DNA of 64,000 nt from Hippopus hippopus (GCA_946811185.2 OX328096.1:71919345-71983344), one strand, 5' to 3'. Positions 10,335 to 20,862 are shown, counted from the stretch's first letter. The notes: generated by a model not told the origin, from the sequence alone. Numbers and translations are program-made.

Positions 10335-10531
10335 ATTATAATCCTTTTCACAACATTCCTGAGTTTTAATAACTTTGAGGAAAAAGGGCCAGCATTTATT
10401 CCTTGTCCCATAATGTTTTCCATCCTTTCAAAAAATAAATCCCATCAATTAAGGAACACTGATGGTTTTTTCCTGCAAATACTTTTAGTAAATACAAGCC
10501 TAACATTTTGTCGTTCTGGTAAGGACTTGAC
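10335..10531 (+). mobile_element. Element A, left hairpin half deleted
   Basis: CCTGAGTTTTAATAACTTTG then directly GGGCCAGCATTTATTCC; L arm to GTTCTGGTAAGG. Lies about 190 bp upstream of the first Axin exon in the window. Confidence 0.82.
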
Positions 10532-10722
10532 CCATTATCAAGCAATACCATATTTTGATAGGTCTGACAAAGATAGCCTTTTAACCTATCTATGACATTT
10601 CTCTATTTTAACTGTGTTTAAGTTGTTTTCTGCAAATATTGGTGAAATGGACTGGTAAAAAAAAATGATTTAGTAAACAGTTAAGTTCTTAAAGGTTATA
10701 TTTTGTATCATTTCATTTTCAG

Positions 10723-10822
10723 GGATGGACATTCATACAGGGAATCAAGACGGCAAAGGAAAATGTTGAAAGCGATGCAGAAAAGGGCAGGGCAAAACAA
10801 GGAAATGGGTCCATTCATCCCA
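10723..10822 (+). CDS. Axin: Axin, coding exon 1 of 8 in window (post-RGS linker)
   Basis: Axin scaffolds APC, GSK3, CK1 and beta-catenin in the cytoplasmic destruction complex of Wnt signalling. This exon lies between AG at 10721-10722 and GT at 10823-10824. Its first base completes a codon begun upstream, then 33 codons are open: DGHSYRESRRQRKMLKAMQK and onward to GPFIP. The DG.(x)YR..(x)R start and the ...PFIP end align with the vertebrate Axin segment that joins the RGS domain to the GSK3-binding region. It ends in phase 0 and continues at 11898. The first 10.7 kb holds no RGS-like reading frame, so the N-terminal half is outside the window. The family assignment rests on the following exons and is firm; this short exon alone would be weaker. 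Confidence 0.9.
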
Positions 10823-11138
10823 GTGAGTACAATTAAACAGTCAAAAGGCCAGCTGTCATGCAGTGGTTTCCAGTTTCTGTGATTAAATCCGTTTTCTGGT
10901 CTGCTTCTTGTAAAAGTTCAAAAATGATAAGGGAAGAGGAGCCAGATTAAGTTGGAAAGTGTATGCTTATTGAATTAAACTCCAAATGCTTACTTGGCAT
11001 ATTTAATGTGAAAATCGGAAATGTTATCCATTAACAGAAAATTCCTTGAAGACTTTTTGGTACTTTTATATCTTTTGGACTTTAAAGCTTTGAATAATCA
11101 AATTAAGTTAAATTCCTCCCTTCCTTTCCAAAACTTGC

Positions 11139-11372
11139 TTAACCCTTTGCCACACAATCCTGAGTTTTAATGACCCTGAGGAAGAAGGCTTTTGAAAACA
11201 ATGTGGGAAAAGGAGAAAATGCTGGTAACCAGCATTTTCACCATTTCCCACAATTTTTTCTACCTTTTCTGGGACAAGTTTTCCCTTTGAACTACATTTA
11301 ATTTGTTGCTTGCAAATGCTTTATAATATTACTTGGACAAGTCCAAAATTTTGTCATTTGGTAAAGGGTTAA
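11139..11372 (+). mobile_element. Element A, full length, Axin intron
   Basis: TTAACCCTTTGCCACAC to TTTGGTAAAGGGTTAA; right arm has a few changes (TTTTCACCATTTCCC). Confidence 0.95.
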
Positions 11373-11414
11373 AACTATATGGCACCGCATGAGTAGGTTG
11401 AAAACTAGGTGTTG

Positions 11415-11850
11415 TGAAGGAGAAAATACTGGTAACCAGCCTTTTCTCCATTTCCTCAGGTTTTCTACCCTTTCATATTCCAGTCAAATAGTGAATAAAT
11501 ACATATGCACAAGGATTATCTATTAAATGCTTTCAATTTTTTCAAGTTCGGCCAGCACGGGTAGCTCAGTGGTTAGCTTATTAGACTCGTGACCTGGTGG
11601 TTGTGCGTTCGATATTCAGTTGAGACAAACTTTCTTTCCAGCGATTTTTGGCCTCTCGCCTCTGATGCATGTGAGAAAGTAGTTAGTGTGACTTGGAAAG
11701 AAAGTTGTGTCAGTACCAGCGTGGGAAAGCCAGGAAACCTATGCATAGGTGCACCAACTGCCGTGATATGACCTAAGATGTTAAAACGGCGTTAAACTCC
11801 AATTCAATCAATCATTCAATTATTTGGCTAGTCCAAACTTTTTCTTTTCA
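11415..11850 (+). mobile_element. Element A fragment split by a SINE
   Basis: Hairpin and L arm to ATGCTTTCAATTTTTTCAAG, then a SINE, then TATTTGGCTAGTCCAAAC completes the L arm. S arm missing. Confidence 0.75.
11549..11814 (+). mobile_element. tRNA-SINE type 1
   Basis: Head CACGGGTAGCTCAGTGGTTA (A box) and TGCGTTCGATATTC (B box-like), body with AAGTTGTGTCAGTACCAGCG and tail GGCGTTAAACTCCAATTCAA. Target duplication about TTCAATTTTT / TTCAATTATT. Confidence 0.88.
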
Positions 11851-11897
11851 TAAAGAACTGTACATCTACCTTGGTTTTGTTTTTGTCTATACCACAG

Positions 11898-12035
11898 AGA
11901 ACTGACAGAGCACCAAAAGATCGCACTCTTGCTGAAGTCGACCCAAAACAGTTCGCAGAACAGCTCATCATCAAGCTTGAGAAAGTTTTAAAAGAACAAG
12001 AGAAGGAACAACGGGTACACATGATAATGAATCAG
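11898..12035 (+). CDS. Axin: Axin exon with GSK3-binding helix
   Basis: Forty-six codons in phase 0 between an acceptor ending CACAG and the strong donor GTAAGA. The segment VDPKQFAEQLIIKLEKVL corresponds to the amphipathic helix of Axin that docks on GSK3-beta; the F, L, I and L/V positions of the hydrophobic face are kept. The first residues (RTDRAPKDR) follow directly on PFIP of the previous exon, as in vertebrate Axins. The preceding intron is 1,075 bp and holds a 234-bp element A and a second element A split by a SINE; the following one is 6.2 kb. Confidence 0.96.
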
Positions 12036-12066
12036 GTAAGAACTGATTTGGGCAGAGAGGGGATTT

Positions 12067-12344
12067 TACTCTATGCCTCACAACATTTTAGACAGTCCAA
12101 TTTGGGGAAATGATTGGATTTGTTTAAAAAAGGTTAGAAAGCATTGTGGGAAAAGGAGCAAAAACATTTGCAGAAAAGAAATTAAGTGTAGCTCAAATGA
12201 TTGGATCTGTTTGAAAAGGTTAGAAAGCAGTGTGGGAAAAGGAGCAAATGCTGGTTACCAGCATTGTCGCCTTTGCAGATAATGTTTTCAAAAGCACCAT
12301 TCCTCTGGATTGTAAAAACACAGAATTGTTTGGTGATGATTTGA
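12067..12344 (-). mobile_element. Element A with internal direct duplication
   Basis: The module AATGATTGGAT..TGTTT(A/G)AAAA.GGTTAGAAAGCA..GTGGGAAAAGGAGC occurs twice (12109 and 12197); only the second is followed by the right hairpin half. Confidence 0.75.
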
Positions 12345-12585
12345 CTCTTTACCACGCAATCCCGAGTTTTAATGATCCTGAGGAAGAAAGCTGATGAAAA
12401 TACATGTACATGTATTGTGGGGAAAATGTAAAAATGCTGGAAAATGTAAAAATGCAGCATTTTTTCTTTCCCACAATGTTTTCTGCCCTCTCAGAGACAG
12501 ATATCACTATTTGACGTGCATTTGTCATCGGTAAATGCTTTCAATTTGGACCAGGTTAGATTTTTGTCATTTGGTAAATAGTTAA
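12341..12585 (+). mobile_element. Element A, hairpin expanded by short repeats
   Basis: ATACATGTACATGTATTG and a doubled TGCTGGAAAATGTAAAAA enlarge the left arm; right arm normal. Confidence 0.85.
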
Positions 12586-13206
12586 TCTGACTGACATGTA
12601 AAGATTTCTGAAATATGGAGGTACAGGAATACATTCACGAAAAAAGAAGACAATAATGTTTGAAAAACAGCTGCAGTATTTTGTACATTTTTAAAAGACT
12701 AATTTTTCTGTGCTTGAAATGATGAAATGGGAAAGGGGAATTTCCAAAGAAGGCCCAGAGTGGCTCCCCTAGAAAATATTTGAATTGTAGAAGCTATGTG
12801 GTGAATTCTGGTGATGTTTTGTAGGTGGAATTATCTTTTTCTTTTGTTTTCTTTTGCAACATAAGTTTCACTACAGGCAGCTTTGACCCTAGTTGTAGTG
12901 TTTGATTGGTATACAAATAGCTGTACCATGTAGGGTAAAGACATCACTCACCAGTGTACCAATACATGTACCTTGAAAAAGAAGTTGACAACATAAAGAT
13001 AGAAATTGCTCAAGATGTACCTAAAAAGGATCTGTATCTAGAAGAGAGGGGTCAAAAAATGAAGGAAAGGGGCCAAGCAATCTGTTTCATCCAACATCTC
13101 TAATTGGTTTTTGTCTTCAAAAGGATGGGAGGTCAATACAGAAAGAGCTTGTCAAACAGCTTGGATTCCTTTGACTTCCATTTGCCAGAAATAGTACAAA
13201 AGCCCT
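12586..13206. other. Axin intron, no feature recognised
   Basis: No reading frame, no copy of the repeat families. Confidence 0.5.
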
Positions 13207-13438
13207 TTAAACTCTTCACCAGCCAATAAAATTTTTGACTGGTCAAAATTCAACAAATTTGGAGAAGACAGAATAAATACGGCTAAAAATGATGGGTTTC
13301 GTATCAGAAATTTAGAGAACATTGTGGGAAAAGGAGAAAATGCTGGTTACCAGCATTTTCTCCTTTTCCCACAATGTTTTCAAAAGGCTTCTTCCTCAAG
13401 GTTGTCAAAACTTGGTGATTGTGTGGTTTAAAGGGTAA
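13207..13438 (-). mobile_element. Element A, full length
   Basis: Hairpin perfect through GAACATTGTGGGAAAAGGAG and its partner, centre GGTTACC; ends GTGGTTTAAAGGGTAA. Confidence 0.92.
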
Positions 13439-13562
13439 TGCTTTCACATCATTCTTTGAACCAGATTCTGATAAAACATTTGCCTATTCCCTTTGGAACT
13501 CTTCACAAGTTTAGATTTAGCCTTTGAATCTTTCTTTTCTGGGATCCTTTCATCTTGACAAA

Positions 13563-13812
13563 AGGATTGCTCGAGTTTCTCTTTGAGTCATAGGTAGGCT
13601 TAAGTACTCTGGTATTTAACCTTTTACCACACAATTCCGACTTAAGGACCTTGAGAAAGAAGACTTGAAGACTTGTGGGAAAGAGAGAAAACGCTGGTAA
13701 CCAGCTTTTTCTCCTTTTCCAACAATGTTTTCTATGGGGGATTGCTCAAGTTTCTCTTTGACTCACAGATAGACTAAAGTACTGGTATTTTAACCCTTTA
13801 CCGCACAATTCG
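13563..13812. repeat. tandem duplication of flank plus element A start
   Basis: GATTGCTCGAGTTTCTCTTTGA at 13566 and GATTGCTCAAGTTTCTCTTTGA at 13739 each lead into TTTAACCYTTTACC. Confidence 0.82.
13616..13735 (+). mobile_element. Element A, L arm lost
   Basis: S arm and hairpin, stops at AACAATGTTTTCTATGG where the second duplication unit begins. Confidence 0.88.
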
Positions 13813-14009
13813 GAAAGAAGACTGCTGAAAACATTGTAGGAAAAGGAAAAAAATGCTTCGAACCAGCATTTTTCTCTTTTCCCACAATGTTTATTTTCAA
13901 ACAAAGACAATATTTATTACTTAGCCATATTTTAATTTGTTGTCTGCATAATTATGCTTTAAGTTTGGTCAAGCCTAAAATTTTGTCTGAATTTGATAAT
14001 GGGTGAGAC
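13790..14009 (+). mobile_element. Element A, S arm shortened
   Basis: CAATTCGGAAAGAAG lacks about 20 bases of S arm; L arm complete to TAATGGGTGAG. Confidence 0.85.
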
Positions 14010-14212
14010 TTTTACCAAACAACAAAATTTTAGGCTTGTCATTTGCACATGAAAAATTAAGTTCAGTTGATGAGGATTTGTCCTTGGAAGGTTGGAAAAG
14101 GTTGACAAAGGAAAAAATGCTTGTTACCAGCATTTTCTCCTTTTCTCTTGGCGTTTTCAAAAGCTTTATTTATCAGGGTTGCTAAAAGAGCAGATTGTTT
14201 AGTAAAGGGTTA
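14006..14212 (-). mobile_element. Element A, L arm shortened
   Basis: Directly abuts the previous copy; GGCTTGTCATTTGCACATG skips part of L; ends AGTAAAGGGTTAT. Confidence 0.85.
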
Positions 14213-14570
14213 TTGGATCCTGCTAATGAAATTCTTTTTTCCTGAGACTCTTGAACTAGCAGAAGAAACAAAGTACATTCCATAGAAAGGAGAAATATTC
14301 AAAGAAAAGATACCTTTTGGTTTTCGTTTGCATTCCATTATTTTGGAAGGATAAAAAGGTGGCCCAGTGTTACCCTAATGCATCTCTAATAACCTTTATT
14401 ATCAGTTGGATGATTCTTTCTTTTTACACCTGATTGATAAACTAACGGATATTTTCAACCAGTCCATTTGTCACAGTGTTTTTGTCATTGCCAGTAAAAT
14501 CATGTTGGCCCAAGTGCTGAAAAACTGGATCTTTTCTCCCAAAGCCATTAAAGTTTGTTGATATGCATCA
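14213..14570. other. Axin intron, no feature recognised
   Basis: AT-rich sequence, no open frame or repeat match. Confidence 0.5.
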
Positions 14571-14642
14571 TATTCTCCTTTTCCCACAATATTTTGCAAA
14601 AGGCCACTTTGCCAGGGTCCTTAAAACTTATTGTGTGGTGAA
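14571..14642 (-). mobile_element. Element A, right half only
   Basis: ATTCTCCTTTTCCCACAATA, S arm, GTGTGGTGAA. Confidence 0.8.
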
Positions 14643-14865
14643 CTCTTTCCCAAACAATCCCATGTTTTCACAACCCTGAGGAAGAGGCTTTCTGAAAACA
14701 TTATGGGAAAAGGAGAAAATGCTGGTAAACAGCATTTTCTCCTTTTCCCACAATGTTTCCTACCCTGTCATAGAACTGAAGTTCAGTTGTATCACTTTCA
14801 AATTTGTCAACTGTAGCTGCAGTCAATTTGGAAAGGTCCAAAAATTATTGTTTGGGGATGAATGT
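14638..14865 (+). mobile_element. Element A, full length
   Basis: Abuts the preceding half copy; hairpin centre GGTAAAC; L arm end decayed (GTTTGGGGATGAA). Confidence 0.88.
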
Positions 14866-15079
14866 ACGGGTCAGTTGAACATGGGGGCCTGTGGGTTGAG
14901 GGCAGAATTAAGGGGCAAGTTAAAAGAGTTGTGATCAAAGGGCAATGTTGTTTTCAAGCAATAAGGATGGCTTCAAGTTAATGATTCCCTTGCCTTTGTG
15001 AAGTGGCAGTTCAAATAAATGTTTAAAATAACAGCTATCAATTAGCTGAATTAACCTTTTGGTGTGATAATTTAACACT

Positions 15080-15276
15080 TTGGCCAGTGTAGATCAAGAT
15101 CAGACTTCACAAAATGTGCAGTATGATCTTTGATCCACACTGTCCGCTTGGCCGAGACATTCTTGACAACAATAATCTTGAAAAAGCAGTTATTTGGGTC
15201 TTATATCTTGACTGAATTTGTCTTTAAGGTTGATTCTTTGCTTTAAAAGGTTAATACTAACCCTTAGGTTGCTAAG
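15080..15276 (+). mobile_element. Element B, variant
   Basis: TTTAACACTTTGGCCAGTGTAG, palindrome GATCAAGATCAGACTTCAC / GTATGATCTTTGATCCACAC, terminal AAAAGGTTAA. Confidence 0.7.
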
Positions 15277-16201
15277 CACAACCCAAGGAACTTTTGTGGA
15301 CAAGCTTGGTATTGTGAGGCATAATAAGTGGAAGGGATCATTGACTTACCAACATGCATCAAAATTTGTCATGCATTTCATACACAATTTGCTTTGAATT
15401 GCTATAGTGCATAAATGTAACTACCATAATTTCCCTAAGTGACACTTCACCTGTAAAGGAACAACGCCCCCTTCTTGATTTTTTTTTGTATAGGGACTTA
15501 CTGTATGGCCAGTCACCAGTCCATTAATCGAGTAGATCAGCTGGCAAAAAAAAAAACAACAGTGACATAATCCCAATTTACTTCACAAATCAGTGTCATT
15601 AAAATCTGTCTGAGTACACATACACTCCTGAAAAGAAAAACATTACATGCTTCTGATATTTTGAAACAGGTCAACCATGTTAGAAGAACTTTTAGAAAAA
15701 GTAACCATCAAAGATCAGTGTCAGTGACTATTTTATGTGATTATGTGTTATATGATGTCCAAAACATGATTATGTGTTATTTAATGTCCAAAACAATCGT
15801 GATAGGTAGTAAAAACAATAGTTTACAGTAACTTCAGCTGGTTTCTGCAACAATAGTATTGCTGTTGGCACTGACCGTAACTTGAAGAAAGTGTAATCGT
15901 CATCCTTCAGAAATTCTATTTTGTTAAAGCTCTATCATCCACACTTTCAGAATATGTAGTACCCCGGGGGGGGAGGGGTTAAAAAGAGACAGTATGGTAC
16001 ATACAGTTCACTTCACTGTTTTATGGTAAATCCGACATTGGAGCACTCACTGTTTTAATAATAATTTAGCAAGTCATAAAGAATCATGTCAGTGGGCTTG
16101 GAACCTTTCATTTGGTGATAGATTATTATCAGCAAGAGCCCGCTGAATAAATAATGTGTGTGCACATTTTTTAACCAATCACTTAAGATTCATCTACTCA
16201 T
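15277..16201. other. Axin intron, unassigned
   Basis: Holds a GTGTTATWTRATGTCCAAAAC direct repeat (15746, 15774) and a G run at 15964; otherwise nothing recognised. Confidence 0.5.
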
Positions 16202-16409
16202 TTAACTTTTTACCAAACAAGCCCTGGTTTTCATGACCCTGGGTAGGAAAGCTTTTGAAACATTTGGTAACCAGCATTTTCTCCTTTTCCCACAAGGTTT
16301 TCTACCCTTTCAGAGACAAATTTCATACATCGAGACACTTGTAATTTGTCGTCTGCAGATGCTTTCAATTTGGACCAGTCTAACATTTTGTCGTTTGGTA
16401 AAGAGTTAA
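16202..16409 (+). mobile_element. Element A, left hairpin half deleted
   Basis: S arm to TTTTGAAACATTTGG, then GTAACCAGCATTTTCTCC and complete L arm to GGTAAAGAGTTAA. Confidence 0.88.
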
Positions 16410-16471
16410 TTTTATCAATACCAAGATGAAGGTCAAAAGCTAGTGCATTCAGCTCTGCTTGGGAAAAAAAT

Positions 16472-16676
16472 GGAGACTCGCCCAGATAAAAAGCATTTGC
16501 AGAGGAAAAACTGTGGCTCAAATTATGGATTTATCTTAAATCTTTAGAAGTGTGGAAAATATTTGGAAAAAAGAGAAAATGCTGATAACCAGCATTTGCT
16601 CCTTTCCCCATAATGTTTTCATTAGATGTTCTAAGAGTAGTAATAAAAAGACATGATTGTGTGGTAAAGGGTAAAA
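16472..16676 (-). mobile_element. Element A, left end degenerate
   Basis: AAGCATTTGCAGAGG, hairpin with centre GATAACC, S arm, GGTAAAGGGTAAAA. Confidence 0.8.
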
Positions 16677-16880
16677 TTATACTAAATTAAGCAATATTTC
16701 AGTTTTATTTTACCGACAAAATGTATCTGTTTGATCTATAATGCCAGCTATTTGTGCCGAGATATTTTCCGTTTCGACCAAAGTGGCGTTGAAATAGCAG
16801 TATCTGAGCTTTTTTTGCTTTTTACTGGCTTTAAATGTCTGTTCCTTTTATCTGGCTCTCTTTATCTGGTACTGTGATGG

Positions 16881-17308
16881 TTAACCCTTCGCAACATGAC
16901 CAGTATGTAGACTTGCCCAGATTGAAAGCAGTTAAAGGTGACAATTTTACCCTTAGGCTGCTAAGTGCGACTCACTGACCTTTTGCGGCAAGTGTAGATC
17001 AAGATCAGACTGCACAGAACGTGCAGTCTGATCATGGATCTGCACTTTCCGATAAGGAGATATCTTTCCTCCAAAATACCTTCCAAATAGCAAAACTTTG
17101 ATTTTAACTGTTGGCTTGATTCATATGGAGTTATTTAGCAGAATAAGGGTTAAATGTGGCTGAAATAATGGATTTCTTGTAGACTGGGTAGAAGTTAATG
17201 TGGGAGAAAAATAATGGTTACCAGCATTTTCTCTTTTTCCCACTATGTTTTCAAAAGGCTTGTTACCTACGGTTGTTGAAACTTGGGATTTTTTTGGTAA
17301 AGAGATAA
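16881..17308 (-). mobile_element. Element A interrupted by element B
   Basis: L arm from TTAACCCTTCGCAAC to GGTGACAATTTTA, then B, then TTAAATGTGGCTGAAATAATGG resumes the L arm, followed by hairpin and S arm. The break is at the L-arm TTAA. Confidence 0.9.
16946..17153 (+). mobile_element. Element B, nested in element A
   Basis: CCCTTAGGCTGCTAAGTGCG at the left, palindrome of GATCAAGATCAGACTGCAC type centred near 17018, right end GCAGAATAAGGGTTAA. Confidence 0.92.
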
Positions 17309-17525
17309 CCATTTACCCAACAATCCGTTAGGAAGAAGGCTTTTGCAAAATTTGTAGAAAAGCAGAGAAAATGCTCATACCAGCATTTTATCCGAATCCG
17401 TCAATATTTTCCATCCTTTCCAAGACAAATTCATAGCTTTCAGCCACATTTCATTTGTCATCTGTAAATGCTTTCAATTTGGACAAGTCTAATATTTTGT
17501 GGTCTGGTACCCAGTACAGGGTTAA
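17305..17525 (+). mobile_element. Element A, S arm shortened
   Basis: Abuts the previous copy; CAACAATCCGTTAGGAAG lacks part of S; hairpin centre mutated to GCTCATACCAGC. Confidence 0.88.
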
Positions 17526-17738
17526 GGAGGACCTTTGATCAAAGCCAAAAGGAACAGTGTCATTTGCTGGAAAACAAGATGTGGCCATTCCATTGAAATT
17601 TCTGTTTAATCTCAAGAATAAAAAAAAAATCTCAGAGAAAAAAGCACTTACTTTGATGGTAAAAGGATTTAATTCTTTGTAAATAGTCTTAGAAACTCTT
17701 TATGTTTTCTCTGAGGTAAAGAAGACAAAAGGAAAGTG

Positions 17739-17972
17739 ATGACCCTTTACCCAACAGTCCTTTGTCTTAACAAACCTATGAGGGGAAAAATAGCTTTTAC
17801 AAACCTTGTGGGAAAAGGAGAAAATGCTGGTAAACAGCATTTTCTCCTTTTCTCACAAAGTTTTCAACCCTTTTATAGACAAGTTCCATCATTTGAGACC
17901 AAGTTAATTTGTCGTCTGCAAAATGCTTTTAGTTTGGACTAGACAGAAATTTTGTCGTCTCGTAAAGAGTTG
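17739..17972 (+). mobile_element. Element A, full length
   Basis: CCCTTTACCCAACAGTCC to CTCGTAAAGAGTTG; hairpin centre GGTAAAC. Confidence 0.9.
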
Positions 17973-18225
17973 TGAGACTTTGATGTGCCATCACATGGGT
18001 AATGACGCAGTAAGCAAATGAGTGTTCTGAGATGATTTGTTGATTAGTTCTATGATAGAGAGATTGCTAAGGAGAAATTCCAATCCCTATGATTAACAGC
18101 TTTTAATGATCACGAAAATTTTTTATTCTGTAAGTCGACGACCAGTAGCGACTGTAAGGCTTGACAAAATGATGATCTGTGAGAAATGGGAGTTAATACG
18201 TTTTTTACTAAAATTACTTTTTCAG

Positions 18226-18881
18226 AGTGATGTCAGCGAAAGTTTGATTGACAAATCCTGCGTCTCCAGCATCTCGTCCAGGAATAATACTGCTACCTCA
18301 ATTGTGCCTTTATTAACTTCATCGATGATCGATGAAGAAAATGCAGACTCTATTTTAGAAGAGCACTGCTCCAGAATTTGGGAACGTTCTGCGCAGCAGA
18401 CGCCAAGTCGCTCGCCAGGCCGACATTCACCTCGCTCCAGGTCGCCTGACCGGCACAGAAAACCTGTATCACAGCCTCAAGCCCACAGTGGCTCATCAAG
18501 CATGCCAGGGACATTACATACTAAACCATTGAATAGTAAGAAACGGGGAGAATTTTATTCGTCTTTCGACAGTGGTATGGGAGATGATTCAAACAATAAG
18601 TGTTCAGTGGAGACGCATAAACATATTCATCATCATCACCATCATCATCACGAACGGGAACGGAGTGGGCGTCGATCAAAACATAAACTCGAACTTCAGG
18701 CTCAACAGCATAGTATGTTCTGTTGGGGTGACGCAACCCCTCGCGCCCACGGTGGGGCAAGACAAAAGACAATGAGTCGCAGTCACTCGGACAATTGTAG
18801 CAACTTAGACAGTGGGATTAGTATGATCGAGTCTGTGTCACAATACCCGGATGTCAGTGTGACTGATCCTGCGAAAACCAA
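18226..18881 (+). CDS. Axin: Axin central exon: beta-catenin-binding helix and His-rich linker
   Basis: Longest exon, 218 codons plus 2 bases, entered in phase 0 after TTTTTCAG and left in phase 2 at GTGAGT. An upstream ATG at 18106 opens the same frame, but that stretch is intron sequence. Around codons 42-55 the motif ADSILEEHCSRIW matches the beta-catenin-binding helix of Axin (ESILDEH.QR. type), followed by an S/P-rich tract (SPGRHSPRSRSPDRH) of the kind phosphorylated by GSK3/CK1 in known Axins. Further on are a histidine run coded by CAT/CAC at about 18627-18651, then a basic stretch and FCWGD, which also has a counterpart in vertebrate Axin. The rest is low-complexity, Ser-rich and probably disordered. 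Confidence 0.96.
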
Positions 18882-18929
18882 GTGAGTACACTCCCCTATT
18901 TCTTTGTGTTGTCTTTGTTCTCTCAACCC

Positions 18930-19158
18930 TTAACCCTTTACCACACAATGACGCCTTTTAACGCCCCTGAAGAAGAGGCTTTTTGAAAACATTGTGGGAA
19001 AAGGAGAAAATGCTGGTAACCAGCATTTTCTCCTTTTACCACAAAGTTTTCTACCCTATCAAAGAAAAGTTGCGTCATTTGAGCCACTATGAAATTGTCA
19101 TCTGCAAAAACTTTCAATTTGGATAGGTCTTAAATTTTGCTGTGTGGTAAAGGGTTAA
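18930..19158 (+). mobile_element. Element A, young 229-bp subfamily
   Basis: Perfect 17-bp ends TTAACCCTTTACCACAC / GTGTGGTAAAGGGTTAA, subfamily marks GACGCCTTTTAACGCCCC and GTTGCGTCATTTGAGCC. Starts 48 bp after the Axin exon at 18881. Confidence 0.97.
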
Positions 19159-19358
19159 CCTGCAAAATAAGTTGAATGAAACATTTCCAGCCCTTAGTAC
19201 AGACCCAGATATCATTATTTCAAAGTTATTTTTTTTTAGGGAAAAACCTTACTGGACAGTGTAGATTGAAGATAAGACTGCACATTTTTGTGCAATCTGA
19301 TCTTGATCTACATTGTCAGAAAAGGTCCTTTAGTTGCGCTTAGCAGCTTTATGGTTAA
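19155..19358 (-). mobile_element. Element B, abutting element A on a shared TTAA
   Basis: Right end GCGCTTAGCAGCTTTATGGTTAA, palindrome GTGTAGATTGAAGATAAGAC / GATCTTGATCTACATTGTC. Confidence 0.85.
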
Positions 19359-19388
19359 GTATAAAACTTCTTGTTGCTTTGTAAGCTC

Positions 19389-19585
19389 TTAATTCTTTCA
19401 CAACCGACTCAAGAAATTTGACTTTGTTTTCTTCAAAAGCCTAAAATTTAAAATCTATTTATGCTGAATTTAGCACATGAAGCGGATGGTGCAGATCCAA
19501 GATCAGACTACATGTTCTGTTCAGTCTGATCTTGGTCTACGCCATCCGCAAAAGCTATTGAAGTCTTCATTGGTAAAAGAGTTAA
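19389..19585. mobile_element. Element B relative with GCGGATGG arms
   Basis: GCGGATGGTGCAGATCCAAG and TTGGTCTACGCCATCCGC pair across AGTCTGATC; ends TTAATTCTTTCAC and GGTAAAAGAGTTAA. Confidence 0.7.
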
Positions 19586-19625
19586 CCAATCAATAAAAGT
19601 TTAGACCCATCCATTTTTGAAAATG

Positions 19626-19812
19626 TGGTGTCGGTGGTTGTTAGGTAGAGTGCCAGCCTCATAACCATAAGGTCCTGAGTTCGATACCCGGGAGCGGTGT
19701 CAATTTTTTAACTGTTCATTGGACCCACACATTTGGTGCAAGTACTAATGTATTGTCCAGGTAGAAGAATCAAGTGAGATCTAAGTTGCAAGAACTTGTT
19801 TCTCAATAGATC
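19626..19812 (+). mobile_element. tRNA-derived SINE type 4
   Basis: GTTAGGTAGAGTGCCAGCCT (A-box region), CTGAGTTCGATACCCGGG (B box GTTCGATAC). Confidence 0.65.
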
Positions 19813-19824
19813 TAACCAGTTAAT

Positions 19825-20014
19825 ATTATTGAAAGCATTTGTAGATGACAAATTAAACTAAAATTATGAAATCCGTCTCTAAAGGGGTAGAAACATTGTG
19901 GAAAAGGGAGAACATCCTGGTTACCACCATTTTTTTCCATTTTCGTACAATGTTTCCAGAAGCTGTCTTCCTGTCAGGGTGGTGAAAATTTTGGTTTGCA
20001 TGGTAAGGCATTAA
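19825..20014 (-). mobile_element. Element A, left end missing
   Basis: Starts at TTGAAAGCATTTGTAG; hairpin worn (CATCCTGGTTACCACCA); ends TGGTAAGGCATTAA. Confidence 0.78.
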
Positions 20015-20241
20015 AAAATGTACTTTGCTTCAGTACAAAAAAGTTTCGGCAAGCTGCAGTATTCTCTAAGTTCCTTTGAAGTACAGAATTTGTTTCACTG
20101 GTTTATGGGATGTATTTAATATAAAGTGCTAAATGCTAAATATACATGTATTTAATAAATTGCTGTATGTAAAGCTAAATGTCCTGTATACAACCTAGAA
20201 AACTCATTAAATATTCATGAATATTCTCCCATCTGTATTCA

Positions 20242-20454
20242 TTAACCCTTAGGCTGCTAAGCTCAACTCATTGACCTTTTGCGGACAGTGTAGATCAAGA
20301 TCAGACTGCACAGAATGTGCAGTCTGATCTTTGATCTACACTGTCCGATAAGGAGATATTTTTGTCCTAGATGTAAGTTTGAAAATAGCAACATTTTGGT
20401 TTTTACTGTCAGCTTGAAAGTTTCATTTAACTTCTTTAGCTTGATAAGGGTAAA
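20242..20454 (+). mobile_element. Element B, best-preserved copy
   Basis: TTAACCCTTAGGCTGCTAAG, then palindrome whose 25-base arms (GTGTAGATCAAGATCAGACT onward) pair with one mismatch at about 20288-20343, right end GATAAGGGTAAA. Confidence 0.92.
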
Positions 20455-20552
20455 TAAAGAATCAGTAATAAAAACAGTCAGCGGTGTTTAATGACAAATT
20501 AGCTATATGCTGTAAAGGTAAAACCTCGAAAATACCTCAATGTAGACAAAGG

Positions 20553-20637
20553 GGTTGAACCCTGTATCAAAGAATCCCTTGTGTTAAAATCAGTGTGGGA
20601 ATAGGAGAAAGTCATATTAACCAGAATCTTTCCTTAA
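20553..20637 (+). mobile_element. Element A, truncated at the next copy
   Basis: S arm and part of a decayed hairpin (AGTGTGGGAATAGGAGAAAG). Confidence 0.6.
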
Positions 20638-20862
20638 CCCTTTACCACACAATGACGCCTTTTAACACCCCTGAAGAAAAGGCCTTTTGAAAACATTGTG
20701 GGAAAAGGAGAAAATGCTGGTAACCAGCATTTTCTCCTTTTCCCACAAAGTTTTCTACCCTATCAAAGAAAAGTTGCGTCATTTGAGCCACTATGAAATT
20801 GTCTTTTGCAAATGCTTTCAATTTGGATAGGTCTTAAATTTTGCCGTGTGGTAAAGGGTTAA
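20634..20862 (+). mobile_element. Element A, young 229-bp subfamily
   Basis: Perfect 17-bp ends; differs from the 18930 copy at only a handful of positions. Confidence 0.97.

Noticed and set aside
10185..10595. 136-codon open frame just upstream of the first Axin exon
   Set aside because: Spans a decayed element A, no domain, no consistent splice sites; not the missing RGS region.
18106..18225. ATG at 18106 as start of a separate 259-residue protein
   Set aside because: The frame runs into the exon through the acceptor TTTTTCAG at 18225; the codons before it have no Axin similarity and the phase from exon 11898-12035 fits exactly.
18521..18772. Minus-strand and alternate-frame open frames over the central Axin exon
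   Set aside because: Shadows of the coding exon.
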